A stretch of DNA of 64,000 bases from Mycolicibacterium neoaurum (GCF_036946495.1 NZ_JAQIIX010000002.1:1364001-1428000), one strand, 5' to 3'; positions 51,934-61,147 are shown, numbered from the stretch's first letter. Made by a program: numbers and translations. The notes: generated by a model not told the origin, from the letters alone.

Positions 51934-52714
51934 ACTGTCTGAGGTAGTCCAGCTGCGCCTGCGTCGACTTCTCCGCGGCGGGCCACAGCTTCTCGTCGAC
52001 ATCGGTGTAGACATGCTCGACGATCTGCTTGGCCGTGGCGTCCTCCCCCAACTCGCGCAGCGCCGCCCGGACCTGATCGAGTCGATCATGGCGATGGGCC
52101 AGGTATTGCGCCGACACCTCGGCCAGGTTCCCCAGATCGGGTCCGTGCCCAGGGAGCACATGCAGCGGTCCCAACCCCTGCAACCGATGCAGCGAATCCA
52201 GGTACGCGCCAAGGCTGCCGTCCTCGTCGTCGATGACGGTGGTGCCACGGCCCAGCACGGTGTCGGCGGTCAGCACCGCACCCTCGACCAGGAAAGACAG
52301 CGAATCGCTGGTGTGCCCCGGTGTCGCCATGACGGTGATACGCGTCCCCGCGGCATCGATGACCTCACCGTCGGACAGCGGCCCACCGAGTCCACGCAGG
52401 AAACCGCTGCCGATGGCGCGGACCACGGCGCCGGTGCGGTCGACCAGCTTGTCGATGCCATCGGTGTGGTCACCGTGCTTGTGGCTAATCAGCACCAGTG
52501 AGATCGTGCCGAGCGCGGCGATCCGGTCGATGTGCTCGTCGTCATCGGGTCCCGGGTCGACGATCACCAGCTCGTCGCTACCAGGCCCGCGCAACACCCA
52601 GGTGTTGGTGCCTTCCAGCGTCATCATCCCGGGGTTGTTGCACAGCAGTACCGAGGCCGACACGGTGTCGGTCTGCCAGACCGGCCTCAGCTCGCCGTAC
52701 GCGGGATGCTGCAA
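51932..52714 (-). CDS. Metallo-beta-lactamase-fold hydrolase (Rv3677c type)
   Basis: 260-aa MBL-fold protein resembling LACTB2/glyoxalase-II-like hydrolases. The metal motif SHKHGDHTDGI (HxHxDH) is followed by ATPGHTSDS and LPGHGP ligands. An N-terminal NNPGMMTLEGTNTWVLRG segment is typical of the actinobacterial subgroup. The only start before the conserved region is TTG 52714, directly behind an in-frame TAG; the start codon lies next to a short tandem duplication. Substrate unknown. Confidence 0.88.
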   Translation of the reverse strand: MQHPAYGELRPVWQTDTVSASVLLCNNPGMMTLEGTNTWVLRGPGSDELVIVDPGPDDDEHIDRIAALGTISLVLISHKHGDHTDGIDKLVDRTGAVVRAIGSGFLRGLGGPLSDGEVIDAAGTRITVMATPGHTSDSLSFLVEGAVLTADTVLGRGTTVIDDEDGSLGAYLDSLHRLQGLGPLHVLPGHGPDLGNLAEVSAQYLAHRHDRLDQVRAALRELGEDATAKQIVEHVYTDVDEKLWPAAEKSTQAQLDYLRQ

Positions 52715-52716
52715 CT

Positions 52717-52786
52717 ACGCGACCTCTCAGTCATGCTCGGCCGCTTACGCGACCTCTTACTCATGCTCGGCCGCTTACGCGACCTC
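52717..52786. repeat. 30-bp tandem duplication, 2.3 copies, at the end of the RidA-like gene
   Basis: Units at 52717-52746 and 52747-52776 differ at two positions; a third partial copy covers 52777-52786. Each unit contains ACGCGACCTC, the sequence that on the minus strand encodes the last codons and stop of the RidA-like gene. The array separates this gene from the next gene's TTG start and so looks like repeated copying of the gene's 3' end. Confidence 0.85.
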
Positions 52787-53230
52787 GACGATGATCTCGA
52801 CCTCGACCGGTGCGTTCCGCGGCAATTCGGAAACCCCGACCGCGGAGCGCGCATGCGCACCGCTGTCGCCGAACACCTCACCGAACAGTTCGGAGGCGCC
52901 GTTGATGACACCGGGCTGTCCGTCGAAATCCTTGGCCGACGCCACGAATCCGACCACCTTGACCACCCGCACCACCGCGTCGATGCCCACCAGCGCGTGC
53001 ACCGCGGCCAGCGCGTTCAATCCGCACAGCCGGGCCAGTTCTTTGGCATCCTCGGCGCTGACCTCCGCGCCGACCTTGCCGGTGGACTGCAGAGCGCCGT
53101 CACGGATCGGCAGCTGCCCGGAGGTGTAGACCAGATTGCCGGTCCGCACCGCGGGCACGTAGGCCGCCAGCGGTGCGACGACCTCGGGCAGCTCGATACC
53201 CAGCTCGCCCAGCCGCTGCGAATGGCTCAC
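52775..53230 (-). CDS. RidA/YjgF/UK114 family protein (Rv3678c type)
   Basis: 151-aa RidA-like protein, a family whose founding members deaminate reactive enamines/imines from amino-acid metabolism. The segment RTGNLVYTSGQLPIRDG and the C-terminal SAVGVSELPRNAPVEVEIIV match the family, although the usual catalytic Arg of true RidA (in NRP/RxxV) is here in ARSAVGVSELP, so activity may differ. It is translated from ATG 53230, overlapping the stop of the small DUF4177-like gene. Its 3' end lies in the tandem repeat. Confidence 0.88.
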   Translation of the reverse strand: MSHSQRLGELGIELPEVVAPLAAYVPAVRTGNLVYTSGQLPIRDGALQSTGKVGAEVSAEDAKELARLCGLNALAAVHALVGIDAVVRVVKVVGFVASAKDFDGQPGVINGASELFGEVFGDSGAHARSAVGVSELPRNAPVEVEIIVEVA

Positions 53231-53388
53231 TTCGGCCGCTTGAGGTACGCGACGTGCTGCTCACCGGTGGGACCGGGAAGCACCGACACCAGCTCCCAGC
53301 CGTCCGAGCCCCACTGGTCCAGAATCTGTTTGGTGGCGTGCGTCAGCAACGGCACGGTGGCGTACTCCCAACGGCTCACTTCAGTCAT
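53227..53388 (-). CDS. DUF4177-like small protein (Rv3678A type)
   Basis: 53-aa protein; the pattern SRWEYATVPLLTHATKQILD and WGSDGWELVSVLPGP matches DUF4177 proteins, whose function is unknown. ATG 53388 is the start, and the stop overlaps the next gene's start by 4 bases, so it is co-translated with the RidA-like protein. It is divergent from the Get3-like pair. Confidence 0.8.
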   Translation of the reverse strand: MTEVSRWEYATVPLLTHATKQILDQWGSDGWELVSVLPGPTGEQHVAYLKRPK

Positions 53389-53436
53389 GACGCAGAGCTT
53401 ATCCGCCGGGGCTCCCGCCATGGATAGCATGCAGGC

Positions 53437-54474
53437 GTGGAACATGCATCCGACGACCGCAGGCCGGTCGGCTGGCCGTCCCGCCTGACGAAGGCACGTC
53501 TGCACTTCGTCACCGGTAAAGGTGGTACCGGCAAATCGACCATCGCCGCGGCGCTGGCGCTCTCGCTGGCCGCCGGAGGCCGCAAGGTGTTGCTGGTGGA
53601 GGTCGAAGGACGCCAAGGCATCGCCCAGCTCTTCGATGTGCCGCCGCTGCCCTACGAGGAGGTCAAGATCGCGACCGCCGAGGGCGGCGGTCAGGTCAAC
53701 GCGCTGGCCATCGACACCGAGGCGGCCTTCCTCGAGTACCTCGACATGTTCTACAACCTCGGCATCGCCGGACGCGCGATGCGCCGCATCGGGGCCGTCG
53801 AATTCGCCACGACGATCGCACCTGGCCTGCGCGATGTGCTGCTCACCGGAAAGATCAAGGAGCTCGTCGTCCGCTCCGACAATCCGGCCAAGACGGCCAA
53901 ATCCGGCCAAAGTGCCTACGACGCGATCGTCGTCGACGCGCCCCCGACAGGACGCATCTCCCGATTCCTCGATGTCACCAAGGCGGTGTCGGAGCTGGCG
54001 AAGGGCGGACCGGTGCACTCCCAGGCCGAGGGCGTGGTCAAGATCCTGCATTCCGAGCTGACCGCGATCCATCTGGTGACCCTGCTGGAGGCGCTGCCGG
54101 TCCAGGAGACCATCGAGGCGATCGCCGAACTGCGCGAGCTCGAGCTGCCGATCGGCAGCGTCATCGTCAACCGCAACATCCCGTCGTATCTGTCCCAGGA
54201 CGATCTCACCAGGGCGGCCCAGGGAGATCTCGACGCCGAGACCATCCGCGCAGATCTGGGCGCCGCCGGAATCACCTTGGCCGACGATGATTTCGCGGGC
54301 CTACTGACGGAGTCGATCCAGCACGCCACCCGGATCGCGGCCCGCGCCGAGAGTGCCGAGCTGCTCGAAGAGCTCGATGTCGCCCGACTGCAGCTGCCGG
54401 CCATCGCCGACGGTGTCGATCTGGGCAGCCTTTACGAACTGGCCGAAGCACTTGCCGCCCAGGGAGTGCGATGA
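53437..54474 (+). CDS. bagA: Get3/ArsA-like ATPase, first subunit (Rv3679 type)
   Basis: 345-aa P-loop ATPase of the anion-transporting/Get3 family. The deviant Walker A is TGKGGTGKST near residue 27, switch I DAPPTGRISRFLDV, and the A-loop VNRNIPSY. Together with the next gene it forms the paired Rv3679-Rv3680 ATPases of M. tuberculosis, described as a bacterial Get3-like complex needed under some stress conditions. GTG 53437 is the start. The second subunit begins 33 bases after its stop. Confidence 0.9.
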   Translation: MEHASDDRRPVGWPSRLTKARLHFVTGKGGTGKSTIAAALALSLAAGGRKVLLVEVEGRQGIAQLFDVPPLPYEEVKIATAEGGGQVNALAIDTEAAFLEYLDMFYNLGIAGRAMRRIGAVEFATTIAPGLRDVLLTGKIKELVVRSDNPAKTAKSGQSAYDAIVVDAPPTGRISRFLDVTKAVSELAKGGPVHSQAEGVVKILHSELTAIHLVTLLEALPVQETIEAIAELRELELPIGSVIVNRNIPSYLSQDDLTRAAQGDLDAETIRADLGAAGITLADDDFAGLLTESIQHATRIAARAESAELLEELDVARLQLPAIADGVDLGSLYELAEALAAQGVR

Positions 54475-54507
54475 GCGCTCGCACGAAGAGCCGAAGGAAC
54501 CGCTGAT

Positions 54508-55629
54508 ATGAGCACTTCTCCTGCCGCCCTCGATCTGGGCGCTGTCCTTGCCGATACCAGCAACCGGGTCATCGTGTGCTGTGGTGCCGGTGGTGTCGGC
54601 AAGACGACCACGGCCGCCGCGATGGCACTGCGCGCAGCGGAACTGGGACGCACGGTCGTCGTGCTGACCATCGACCCGGCCAAGCGACTGGCCCAGGCGC
54701 TGGGAATCGAGAGCCTCGGCAACAACCCGCAGCGGGTTCCGCTCGCCCCCGAGGTGACCGGTGAACTGCACGCGATGATGCTCGACATGCGGCGCACCTT
54801 CGATGAGATGGTGGTGCAGTATTCGGGTCCCGGAGTCGCCGACTCGATCCTGGAGAACCAGTTCTATCAAACGGTTGCCACGTCGCTGGCCGGCACGCAG
54901 GAGTACATGGCCATGGAGAAACTCGGCCAGCTGTTGGCCGAGGACAAATGGGATCTGGTGGTGGTGGACACGCCGCCGTCACGCAACGCGCTGGACTTCC
55001 TGGACGCGCCGAAACGGCTGGGCAGCTTCATGGACAGCCGACTCTGGCGGATGCTGCTGGCGCCGGGCCGCGGCATCGGGCGCATCGTCACCGGCGCGGT
55101 GGGCCTGGCCATGAAGGGCATGTCGACGGTGCTGGGCTCCCAGATGCTTTCCGACGCCGCAGGATTCGTGCAGTCACTGGATGCGACGTTCGGCGGCTTC
55201 CGGGAGAAGGCCGACCGCACCTACGAGTTGTTGAAGCGACGCGGCACCCAGTTCGTCGTCGTATCGGCCGCCGAACCGGATGGACTGCGCGAGGCGTCGT
55301 TCTTCGTCGACCGACTCTCCAGCGAGAACATGCCGCTGGCGGGTTTGATCCTCAACCGCACCCATCCGACGCTGTGCAATCTGGCGGCCGACAAGGCCAC
55401 CGAAGCCGCCGACGCGATCGACGCGACCAAGGGTGAGGGCAACGTGAGTTCGGCGGTGCTGCGGGTTCACGCGGCGCGGGCGGCCACGGCCAAACGGGAA
55501 GTGCGACTGCTGTCGCGGTTCACCGGGGCCAACCCACACGTCGCGATCGTCGGCGTGCCGTCGCTGCCGTTCGATGTGTCGGATCTGGAGGCACTGCGCG
55601 CCATCGGTGATCAGCTGACGGGCAGCTGA
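54508..55629 (+). CDS. bagB: Get3/ArsA-like ATPase, second subunit (Rv3680 type)
   Basis: 373-aa partner of the preceding ATPase. Walker A CGAGGVGKTTTAAAMA near residue 25, TIDPAKRLAQALG, and switch motif VVDTPPSRNALDFLDAP are intact. A methionine-rich helical segment between residues 185 and 215 (MLLAPGRGIG... MKGMSTVLGSQMLS) could bind hydrophobic client helices as in Get3. ATG 54508 is preceded by GAAGGAACC. It is convergent with whiB4. Confidence 0.9.
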   Translation: MSTSPAALDLGAVLADTSNRVIVCCGAGGVGKTTTAAAMALRAAELGRTVVVLTIDPAKRLAQALGIESLGNNPQRVPLAPEVTGELHAMMLDMRRTFDEMVVQYSGPGVADSILENQFYQTVATSLAGTQEYMAMEKLGQLLAEDKWDLVVVDTPPSRNALDFLDAPKRLGSFMDSRLWRMLLAPGRGIGRIVTGAVGLAMKGMSTVLGSQMLSDAAGFVQSLDATFGGFREKADRTYELLKRRGTQFVVVSAAEPDGLREASFFVDRLSSENMPLAGLILNRTHPTLCNLAADKATEAADAIDATKGEGNVSSAVLRVHAARAATAKREVRLLSRFTGANPHVAIVGVPSLPFDVSDLEALRAIGDQLTGS

Positions 55630-55655
55630 TCACACCGACGGCGGTCGAACCCCGC

Positions 55656-56015
55656 TCAGACCGCGCTGCGGTGCTTGCGCTGGGCGGCGAAGAAGTCGGC
55701 CCACGAGACGACCTCGGGGTGCTGCTTGAGCAGTGCGCGGCGCTGACGCTCGGTCATGCCGCCCCAGACACCGAACTCGACGCGGTTGTCCAACGCATCG
55801 GCACCGCATTCCGCAATGACCGGGCAGTGCCGGCAGATGACCGCCGCCTTTCGCTGAGCGGCGCCGCGGACGAATAGTTCATCGGGATCGGCCTGGCGGC
55901 AGCGGGCCTGCGAGACCCACGCGATGCGGGCTTCGGCCTCGGCTCCCGGAGTGGCCGTCGGGGTGTGCGTTGCGGCACTCCTATACGTGGCAGACGATGT
56001 AACCGACACCTGCAT
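55656..56015 (-). CDS. whiB4: WhiB-family iron-sulfur redox-sensing regulator
   Basis: 119-aa WhiB protein. Four cysteines at 39, 61, 64 and 70 (C-x21-C-x2-C-x5-C) would bind a 4Fe-4S cluster. The GVWGG turn at 82-86 precedes a basic DNA-binding tail (MTERQRRALLKQ). Position next to the Get3-like pair and ponA2 matches Rv3681c (WhiB4), an oxidative-stress regulator in M. tuberculosis. A 219-base gap to ponA2 must hold divergent promoters. Confidence 0.94.
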   Translation of the reverse strand: MQVSVTSSATYRSAATHTPTATPGAEAEARIAWVSQARCRQADPDELFVRGAAQRKAAVICRHCPVIAECGADALDNRVEFGVWGGMTERQRRALLKQHPEVVSWADFFAAQRKHRSAV

Positions 56016-56234
56016 TCCCCTTTACTCCGACCCCTGTTAAGCGTGTGTAATCTGCGCCACATTGCGTCAGGAGTGTTACCTGAATCGCATTGTGTGTTCA
56101 AGCTAGGTGGTAGAGGGGCTTTTACGCAACAGTCAGATCACACTTTTTTGGGACGACCGTGCAGTCCGCCGCTCCGAGCGCCGGAATTGGCAGCCCGAGG
56201 GCCCCGATTGGACCCGCTGGCTACGCTGTAACCC

Positions 56235-58679
56235 ATGTCCGACCAGCCCCAGCGCCGACCGCCGGTACCGGTGACGGTCATCAAGCTGATGTGGTGCTGC
56301 CTGCTGGCCGCCGTGATCGCCGCCGGATTGATGTTTCCTGTCGTCGGCGGTATCGGTCTGATGTCCAACCGCGCCTCCGATGTGGTTGCCAACGGCTCGG
56401 CTCAGCTGGTCGAGGGTGACATCCCCGCGGTGTCGACGATGACCGACTCACAGGGCAACCCGATCGCCTGGCTCTACACCCAGCGCCGGTTCGAGGTGCC
56501 CAGCGAGCAGATCGCCAACACCATGAAGCTGGCCATCGTGTCCATCGAGGACAAGCGGTTCGCCGAGCACAACGGCGTGGACTGGCAGGGCACCCTGACC
56601 GGTCTTTCCGGATACCTGTCCGGCAACCTGGACACCCGCGGTGGTTCGACCATCGAGCAGCAGTACGTCAAGAACTACCAGCTGCTGGTGGTCGCCCAGA
56701 CCGATGCCGAGAAACGCGCTGCCATCGAGACGACGCCGGCCCGCAAGCTACGCGAAATCCGGATGGCCCTGACGCTGGACAAGACGCTGACCAAACCGGA
56801 GATCCTCACCCGGTATCTCAACCTGGTCTCCTTCGGAAACGGCGCGTTCGGTGTGCAGGACGCCGCACAGACCTACTTCGGCATCAACGCCAGCGAGCTG
56901 AACTGGCAGCAGGCCGCCCTGCTGGCGGGCATGGTGCAGTCCACCAGCGTGCTCAACCCGTACACCAACCCCGAGGGTGCGCTGGCTCGCCGCAATGTCG
57001 TGCTGGACACCATGATCGAGAATGTTCCGCAAGAGGCCGAGGCGCTGCGCGCGGCGCGCGAGCAGCCGCTCGGAGTGCTCCCGCAGCCCAAGGAACTGCC
57101 CCGTGGTTGCATCGCCGCCGGTGACCGCGCGTTCTTCTGTGACTACGCGCTGGATTACCTGGCGCGCGCCGGGTTGAGCAAGGATCAGGTCGCCAAGGGC
57201 GGTTATCTGATCAAGACCACACTGGATCCCAACGTCCAGGCCACGGTCAAGAGCGCGGTCAACCAGTTCGCCCCCGCCGACACCGCCGGGGTGGCCAGCG
57301 TCATGAGCGTGATCCGGCCGGGCAAGGAAGCGCACCCGGTGCTGGCCATGGCCAGCAATCGCACCTACGGACTCAACACCGAGGCCGGCGAAACAATGCA
57401 GCCCCAACCGTTCTCGCTGGCCGGCAACGGCGCCGGGTCGGTGTTCAAGATCTTCACCGTCGCCGCAGCGATGGAGATGGGTATGGGCATCAACAGCCAG
57501 TTGCCCGTGCCCGCGGCGTTCCAGGCCAAGGGCCTGGGTAGCAGCAGCTCGCCGGGGTGCCCGCCGGCCACCTGGTGCGTCCGCAACGCCGGTGGTTACC
57601 GCGACTCGATGAGCGTCACCGACGCGTTGGCCACCTCGCCGAATACCGCATTCGCCAAGCTGATCTCCCAGATCGGGGTGCAGCGGGCCGTCGACATGGC
57701 GGTCCGGTTGGGCCTGCGCTCGTACGCGCTGCCGGGTACTGCCCGCGACTACGACCCCGAGAGCAACGAGAGCCTCGCCGATTTCGTGAAGCGGCAGAAC
57801 ATCGGGTCGTTCACCCTCGGCCCGATCGAGGTCAACGGCCTTGAGCTGTCCAACGTCGCCGCCACGCTGGCCTCTGGCGGGGTGTGGTGCCCGCCGAATC
57901 CCATCGCCCAGGTCTTCGACCGGCACGGCAATGAGGTCGCGGTGACCACCGAGACCTGTGAGCAGGTCGTGCCCGAGGGATTGGCCAACACCCTGGCCAA
58001 CGCGATGAGCGAGGACGACAGAGGCTCGGGTACCGCGGCCGGGGCCGCCGGGTCGGCGGGGTGGAATCTGCCGATGTCGGGCAAGACCGGCACCACCGAG
58101 TCCAACCGCTCCTCGGCCTTCCTGGGGTTCACCAGCGAGTTCGCCGCCGCCAACTACATCTACGACGATTCGACACAGCCCAGCGAGTTGTGCTCTTTCC
58201 CGCTGCGCCAGTGTGGCTCCGGAAACCTCTTCGGCGGTAACGAGCCCGCCCGCACCTGGTTCACCGCGATGAAACCGCTGACACCGGACACCGTGGTGCT
58301 GCCGCCGACGGATCCGCGCTATGTCGACGGCGGTCCGGGATCACGGGTGCCCAGCGTCGCCGGGATGGATCTGAGCATGGCGCGGGACCGGTTGCGCGCC
58401 GCCGGTTTCCAGGTTGCCGATCAGCCGACCGAGGTGAATTCCGGGTCACCGCGCGGCGCCGTGGTCGGCACCTCGCCGACCGGGCAGACCATCCCCGGCT
58501 CGATCATCACCATCCTCACCAGCAATGGCATCCCGCCGGCGCCTCCGCCGCCACCGGTGGGCATCCCTGGCGTGCCACCGATGGTGGGCTCCACGGTGGT
58601 CCAGATCCCGGGTCTGCCGCCGATCACCGTGCCGGTGCTCGGCCCCCCGCCGCCACCTGCACCACCGCCACCACCGTGA
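56235..58679 (+). CDS. ponA2: Class A penicillin-binding protein PonA2
   Basis: 814-aa bifunctional peptidoglycan synthase. One N-terminal span (LMWCCLLAAVIAAGLMFPVV) precedes a glycosyltransferase domain (IEDKRFAEHNGVDWQG, and RGGSTIEQQYVKNY), then a transpeptidase domain: SxxK in GAGSVFKIFTVA, SxN in SPNTAFAK, KTG in SGKTGTTESN. A PASTA domain follows near residues 700-765 (VPSVAGMDLSMARDRLRAAG), then a proline-rich tail. This layout matches Rv3682. It is divergent from whiB4. Confidence 0.96.
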   Translation: MSDQPQRRPPVPVTVIKLMWCCLLAAVIAAGLMFPVVGGIGLMSNRASDVVANGSAQLVEGDIPAVSTMTDSQGNPIAWLYTQRRFEVPSEQIANTMKLAIVSIEDKRFAEHNGVDWQGTLTGLSGYLSGNLDTRGGSTIEQQYVKNYQLLVVAQTDAEKRAAIETTPARKLREIRMALTLDKTLTKPEILTRYLNLVSFGNGAFGVQDAAQTYFGINASELNWQQAALLAGMVQSTSVLNPYTNPEGALARRNVVLDTMIENVPQEAEALRAAREQPLGVLPQPKELPRGCIAAGDRAFFCDYALDYLARAGLSKDQVAKGGYLIKTTLDPNVQATVKSAVNQFAPADTAGVASVMSVIRPGKEAHPVLAMASNRTYGLNTEAGETMQPQPFSLAGNGAGSVFKIFTVAAAMEMGMGINSQLPVPAAFQAKGLGSSSSPGCPPATWCVRNAGGYRDSMSVTDALATSPNTAFAKLISQIGVQRAVDMAVRLGLRSYALPGTARDYDPESNESLADFVKRQNIGSFTLGPIEVNGLELSNVAATLASGGVWCPPNPIAQVFDRHGNEVAVTTETCEQVVPEGLANTLANAMSEDDRGSGTAAGAAGSAGWNLPMSGKTGTTESNRSSAFLGFTSEFAAANYIYDDSTQPSELCSFPLRQCGSGNLFGGNEPARTWFTAMKPLTPDTVVLPPTDPRYVDGGPGSRVPSVAGMDLSMARDRLRAAGFQVADQPTEVNSGSPRGAVVGTSPTGQTIPGSIITILTSNGIPPAPPPPPVGIPGVPPMVGSTVVQIPGLPPITVPVLGPPPPPAPPPPP

Positions 58680-58700
58680 TCTGGTGAGTAAACTGCTGCC

Positions 58701-59648
58701 ATGTCGCACCTGAAGAACACCGCCGCTATCGCCGCAGGCAGCCTGGTCGCCGGCATCGGTTACGCGTCGTTGATCGAGCGCAACGCGTTCGCTCTTCGGG
58801 AACTGACCATGCCGGTGCTCACCCCGGGGTCGACCCCGCTGCGGGTACTGCACCTGTCGGATCTGCACATGTTGCCGCGTCAGCGACGCAAGCAGGAGTG
58901 GTTGCGCGAGCTGGTGTCCTTGCAGCCGGACCTGGTGGTCAACACCGGCGACAACCTGTCCCACCAGAAGGCCGTACCGGCCGTGGTCCAGGCCCTCGGG
59001 GACTTGCTGTCGGTGCCGGGTGTCTTCGTCTTCGGCAGCAACGACTATTTCGCGCCCAAGCCGAAGAATCCGACCAACTACCTGTTCAACAAAAAACGAC
59101 GCATCCACGGGGACCCGCTGCCGTGGCAGGATCTGCGCGCGGCGTTCACCGAGCGCGGCTGGCTGGACATGACCCATGTCCGTCGCGAGTTCGAGGTGGC
59201 CGGCCTGCAGATCGCCGCCGCGGGTGTCGACGATCCGCATCTGAAGCGGGATCGCTACGACACCATCGCGGGGTCTCCCAGCGCGAAGGCCAATCTTTCG
59301 CTCGGTGTCACGCACTCGCCGGAGCCGTGGGTGCTGGACCGTTTCGCCGCCGACGGGTATCAGCTGGTGCTCGCCGGACACACCCACGGCGGACAGCTGT
59401 GCCTGCCGTTCTACGGGGCGGTGGCGACCAACTGCGATCTGGACCGTTCACGCGCCAAGGGTGCGTCGCAGTGGGGCGCGGACATGAAGCTGCACGTCTC
59501 GGCCGGGCTCGGCACATCGCCGTACGCGCCGGTGCGGTTCTGCTGCCGCCCGGAGGCCACCCTGCTCACCCTGGTCGCCGCGCCGGCCACGGGACCGGCC
59601 GTCGGAACCCATGCCGGACAAGCACATCCGACCGCATCGGTACGGTGA
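58701..59648 (+). CDS. Calcineurin-like metallophosphoesterase (Rv3683 type)
   Basis: 315-aa phosphoesterase. An N-terminal hydrophobic stretch (AAIAAGSLVAGIGYASLI) may anchor it. The metal motifs follow: LHLSDLHML (D-x-H), VVNTGDNLSH (GD), FVFGSNDYF (GN/D), and AGHTHGGQL (GHxH). It belongs to the YaeI/Rv3683 group; the substrate could be a lipid phosphodiester, but this is not shown. It lies 21 bases behind ponA2 and overlaps cds1 by 4 bases. Confidence 0.9.
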   Translation: MSHLKNTAAIAAGSLVAGIGYASLIERNAFALRELTMPVLTPGSTPLRVLHLSDLHMLPRQRRKQEWLRELVSLQPDLVVNTGDNLSHQKAVPAVVQALGDLLSVPGVFVFGSNDYFAPKPKNPTNYLFNKKRRIHGDPLPWQDLRAAFTERGWLDMTHVRREFEVAGLQIAAAGVDDPHLKRDRYDTIAGSPSAKANLSLGVTHSPEPWVLDRFAADGYQLVLAGHTHGGQLCLPFYGAVATNCDLDRSRAKGASQWGADMKLHVSAGLGTSPYAPVRFCCRPEATLLTLVAAPATGPAVGTHAGQAHPTASVR

Positions 59649-60721
59649 GCCCCCGCGACTGGGTCGACAATGCGGTCCGGCTGATCGAGGCCGATGCCCA
59701 TCGCAGCGCGGACACCCACCTGTTGCGCTATCCACTGCCAGCGGCGTGGGCGGACCGTTTCGATGTGGCGTTGTATCTCAAGGACGAGACGACCCATATC
59801 ACCGGCAGTCTCAAACATCGGCTGGCGCGTTCACTGTTCCTGTACGCGCTGTGCAATGGCTGGATCGGTCCCGACACCACGGTGATCGAGGCGTCATCGG
59901 GGTCCACCGCGGTCTCCGAGGCCTACTTCGCGGCGATGCTCGGCTTGCCCTTCATCGCCGTCATGCCGAGCTCGACGAGTGCCGCGAAAGTATCGCTGAT
60001 CGAATCGCAGGGCGGCCGTTGCCATTTCGTGGACCGCTCGGCGCAGGTCTACGAGGAGGCCGAACGGCTGGCCCGTGAGACCGGCGGACACTATCTCGAC
60101 CAGTTCACCAATGCCGAGCGGGCCACCGACTGGCGGGGCAACAACAACATCGCCGAATCGATCTTCGAGCAGATGGCACGGGAGGCTCACCCGATCCCGG
60201 ACTGGATTGTCGTCGGTGCCGGCACCGGGGGCACCAGCGCCACCATCGGGCGCTATCTGCGATATCGGCGCCACCGCACTGCACTATGTGTCGTCGATCC
60301 GGAGAACTCGGCGTTCTTCCCGGCCTACGAGCAGGGCCGCCTCGATATCGAGACCGGTGTGTCATCGCGAATCGAGGGTATCGGCCGCCCGCGGGTGGAG
60401 CCGTCGTTCATGCCCGGTGTGGTGGACCGGATGATGACCGTGCCCGACTGCGCGTCGGTGGCTGCCGCCCACCACGTCAGTAAGGTGTTGGGCCGCCGGG
60501 TGGGACCGTCGACAGGCACCAATGTGTGGGGCGCGTTCGCGCTGCTCGCCGACATGATGGCGGCCGGAAGCAGCGGTTCGGTGGTGACGTTGCTCGCCGA
60601 CAGCGGCGACCGGTACCGCGATACCTACTTCGACGCGGAATGGCTCAGCAGCCAGGGGTTGGACTCGTCGACATCGGCGGAAAAGCTCGCCGAGTTCGAG
60701 GCCTCGGGGCGCTGGAACTGA
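59645..60721 (+). CDS. cds1: PLP-dependent cysteine desulfhydrase (Cds1)
   Basis: 358-aa fold-type II PLP enzyme of the cysteine synthase family, orthologous to Rv3684, which releases H2S from cysteine in M. tuberculosis. The PLP lysine is Lys57 in ITGSLKHRLARS. SSGSTAVSEAYF is the substrate loop, GAGTGGTSATIGRYLR the phosphate-binding glycine loop, and LLADSGDRY the pyridine-nitrogen serine region. GTG 59645 overlaps the TGA of the phosphoesterase gene (GTGA). Its 3' end overlaps a small minus-strand gene. Confidence 0.9.
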   Translation: MSPRDWVDNAVRLIEADAHRSADTHLLRYPLPAAWADRFDVALYLKDETTHITGSLKHRLARSLFLYALCNGWIGPDTTVIEASSGSTAVSEAYFAAMLGLPFIAVMPSSTSAAKVSLIESQGGRCHFVDRSAQVYEEAERLARETGGHYLDQFTNAERATDWRGNNNIAESIFEQMAREAHPIPDWIVVGAGTGGTSATIGRYLRYRRHRTALCVVDPENSAFFPAYEQGRLDIETGVSSRIEGIGRPRVEPSFMPGVVDRMMTVPDCASVAAAHHVSKVLGRRVGPSTGTNVWGAFALLADMMAAGSSGSVVTLLADSGDRYRDTYFDAEWLSSQGLDSSTSAEKLAEFEASGRWN

Positions 60722-60828
60722 TCCTCGGCCGTGTCCGCGCCGCGCACGGGCCCACGGCCGGACAGGTACAGCCACAATGCCGCGACGCCGAAGAACGTGA
60801 TGTAGACGAACGCTCCCAGGTCGGTCAT
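60625..60828 (-). CDS. Possible small single-span membrane protein
   Basis: 67 aa. An N-terminal span MTDLGAFVYITFFGVAALWL is followed by YLSGRGPVRGAD and a polar tail. GAGG lies 6-7 bases before ATG 60828. The span resembles a genuine small membrane protein, but the tail overlaps the 3' end of cds1 antisense by 97 bases, so the true stop region is constrained and it may be partly a chance frame. Confidence 0.5.
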   Translation of the reverse strand: MTDLGAFVYITFFGVAALWLYLSGRGPVRGADTAEDQFQRPEASNSASFSADVDESNPWLLSHSASK

Positions 60829-61029
60829 ATCGGCCTCGTTTCTGTGTGCGGACGCCCCCGAACGGTGTCCTTCGGGTGGTACAACGCCGGGTGGGCGTCA
60901 GTTGCTTCCCGGTACCGGCTTCGGCTTGTGAATGCCCCGTCCGGCAGGCCTCCGAAACCACGCTTCGCGGCCCGGGGAGGCCGTTTGGCTTTCCGGCCAT
61001 CCGGTGCGATACGCTGTCGTGGCTTCACT

Positions 61030-61103
61030 CGGGGTGTGGCGCAGCTTGGTAGCGTGCTTCGTTCGGGACGAAGAGGTCGTGGGTTCGAATCCCGCCACCC
61101 CGA
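61030..61103 (+). tRNA. tRNA-Pro (anticodon CGG)
   Basis: Acceptor stem CGGGGTG/CACCCCG, D arm GCGCAGCTTGGTAGCGTGC, and anticodon stem CTTCG/CGAAG with loop TTCGGGA (anticodon CGG). The T arm is CGTGGGTTCGAATCCCGCC and the discriminator is A. CCA is not encoded. Its 3' end is a classical integration site; a decayed integrase starts 25 bases downstream. Confidence 0.95.
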
Positions 61104-61112
61104 CAGTGTGAT

Positions 61113-61147
61113 GAAGGCCCTGACTGGTTATCCAGCTCGGGGCCTTC
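61113..61147 (+). terminator. Terminator hairpin after tRNA-Pro
   Basis: GAAGGCCC (61113-61120) pairs with GGGCCTTC (61140-61147), followed by TTTCGTT, ten bases after the tRNA. It probably ends the tRNA transcript. Confidence 0.65.

Noticed and set aside
52687..52911. Short arginine- and serine-rich peptides encoded by the 30-bp repeat units
   Set aside because: The open frame simply reflects duplication of the RidA gene end; no ribosome-binding site.
52532..53488. Long plus-strand open frames across the metallo-hydrolase/RidA region
   Set aside because: They are antisense to well-supported genes and read through the tandem repeat without any recognisable domain.
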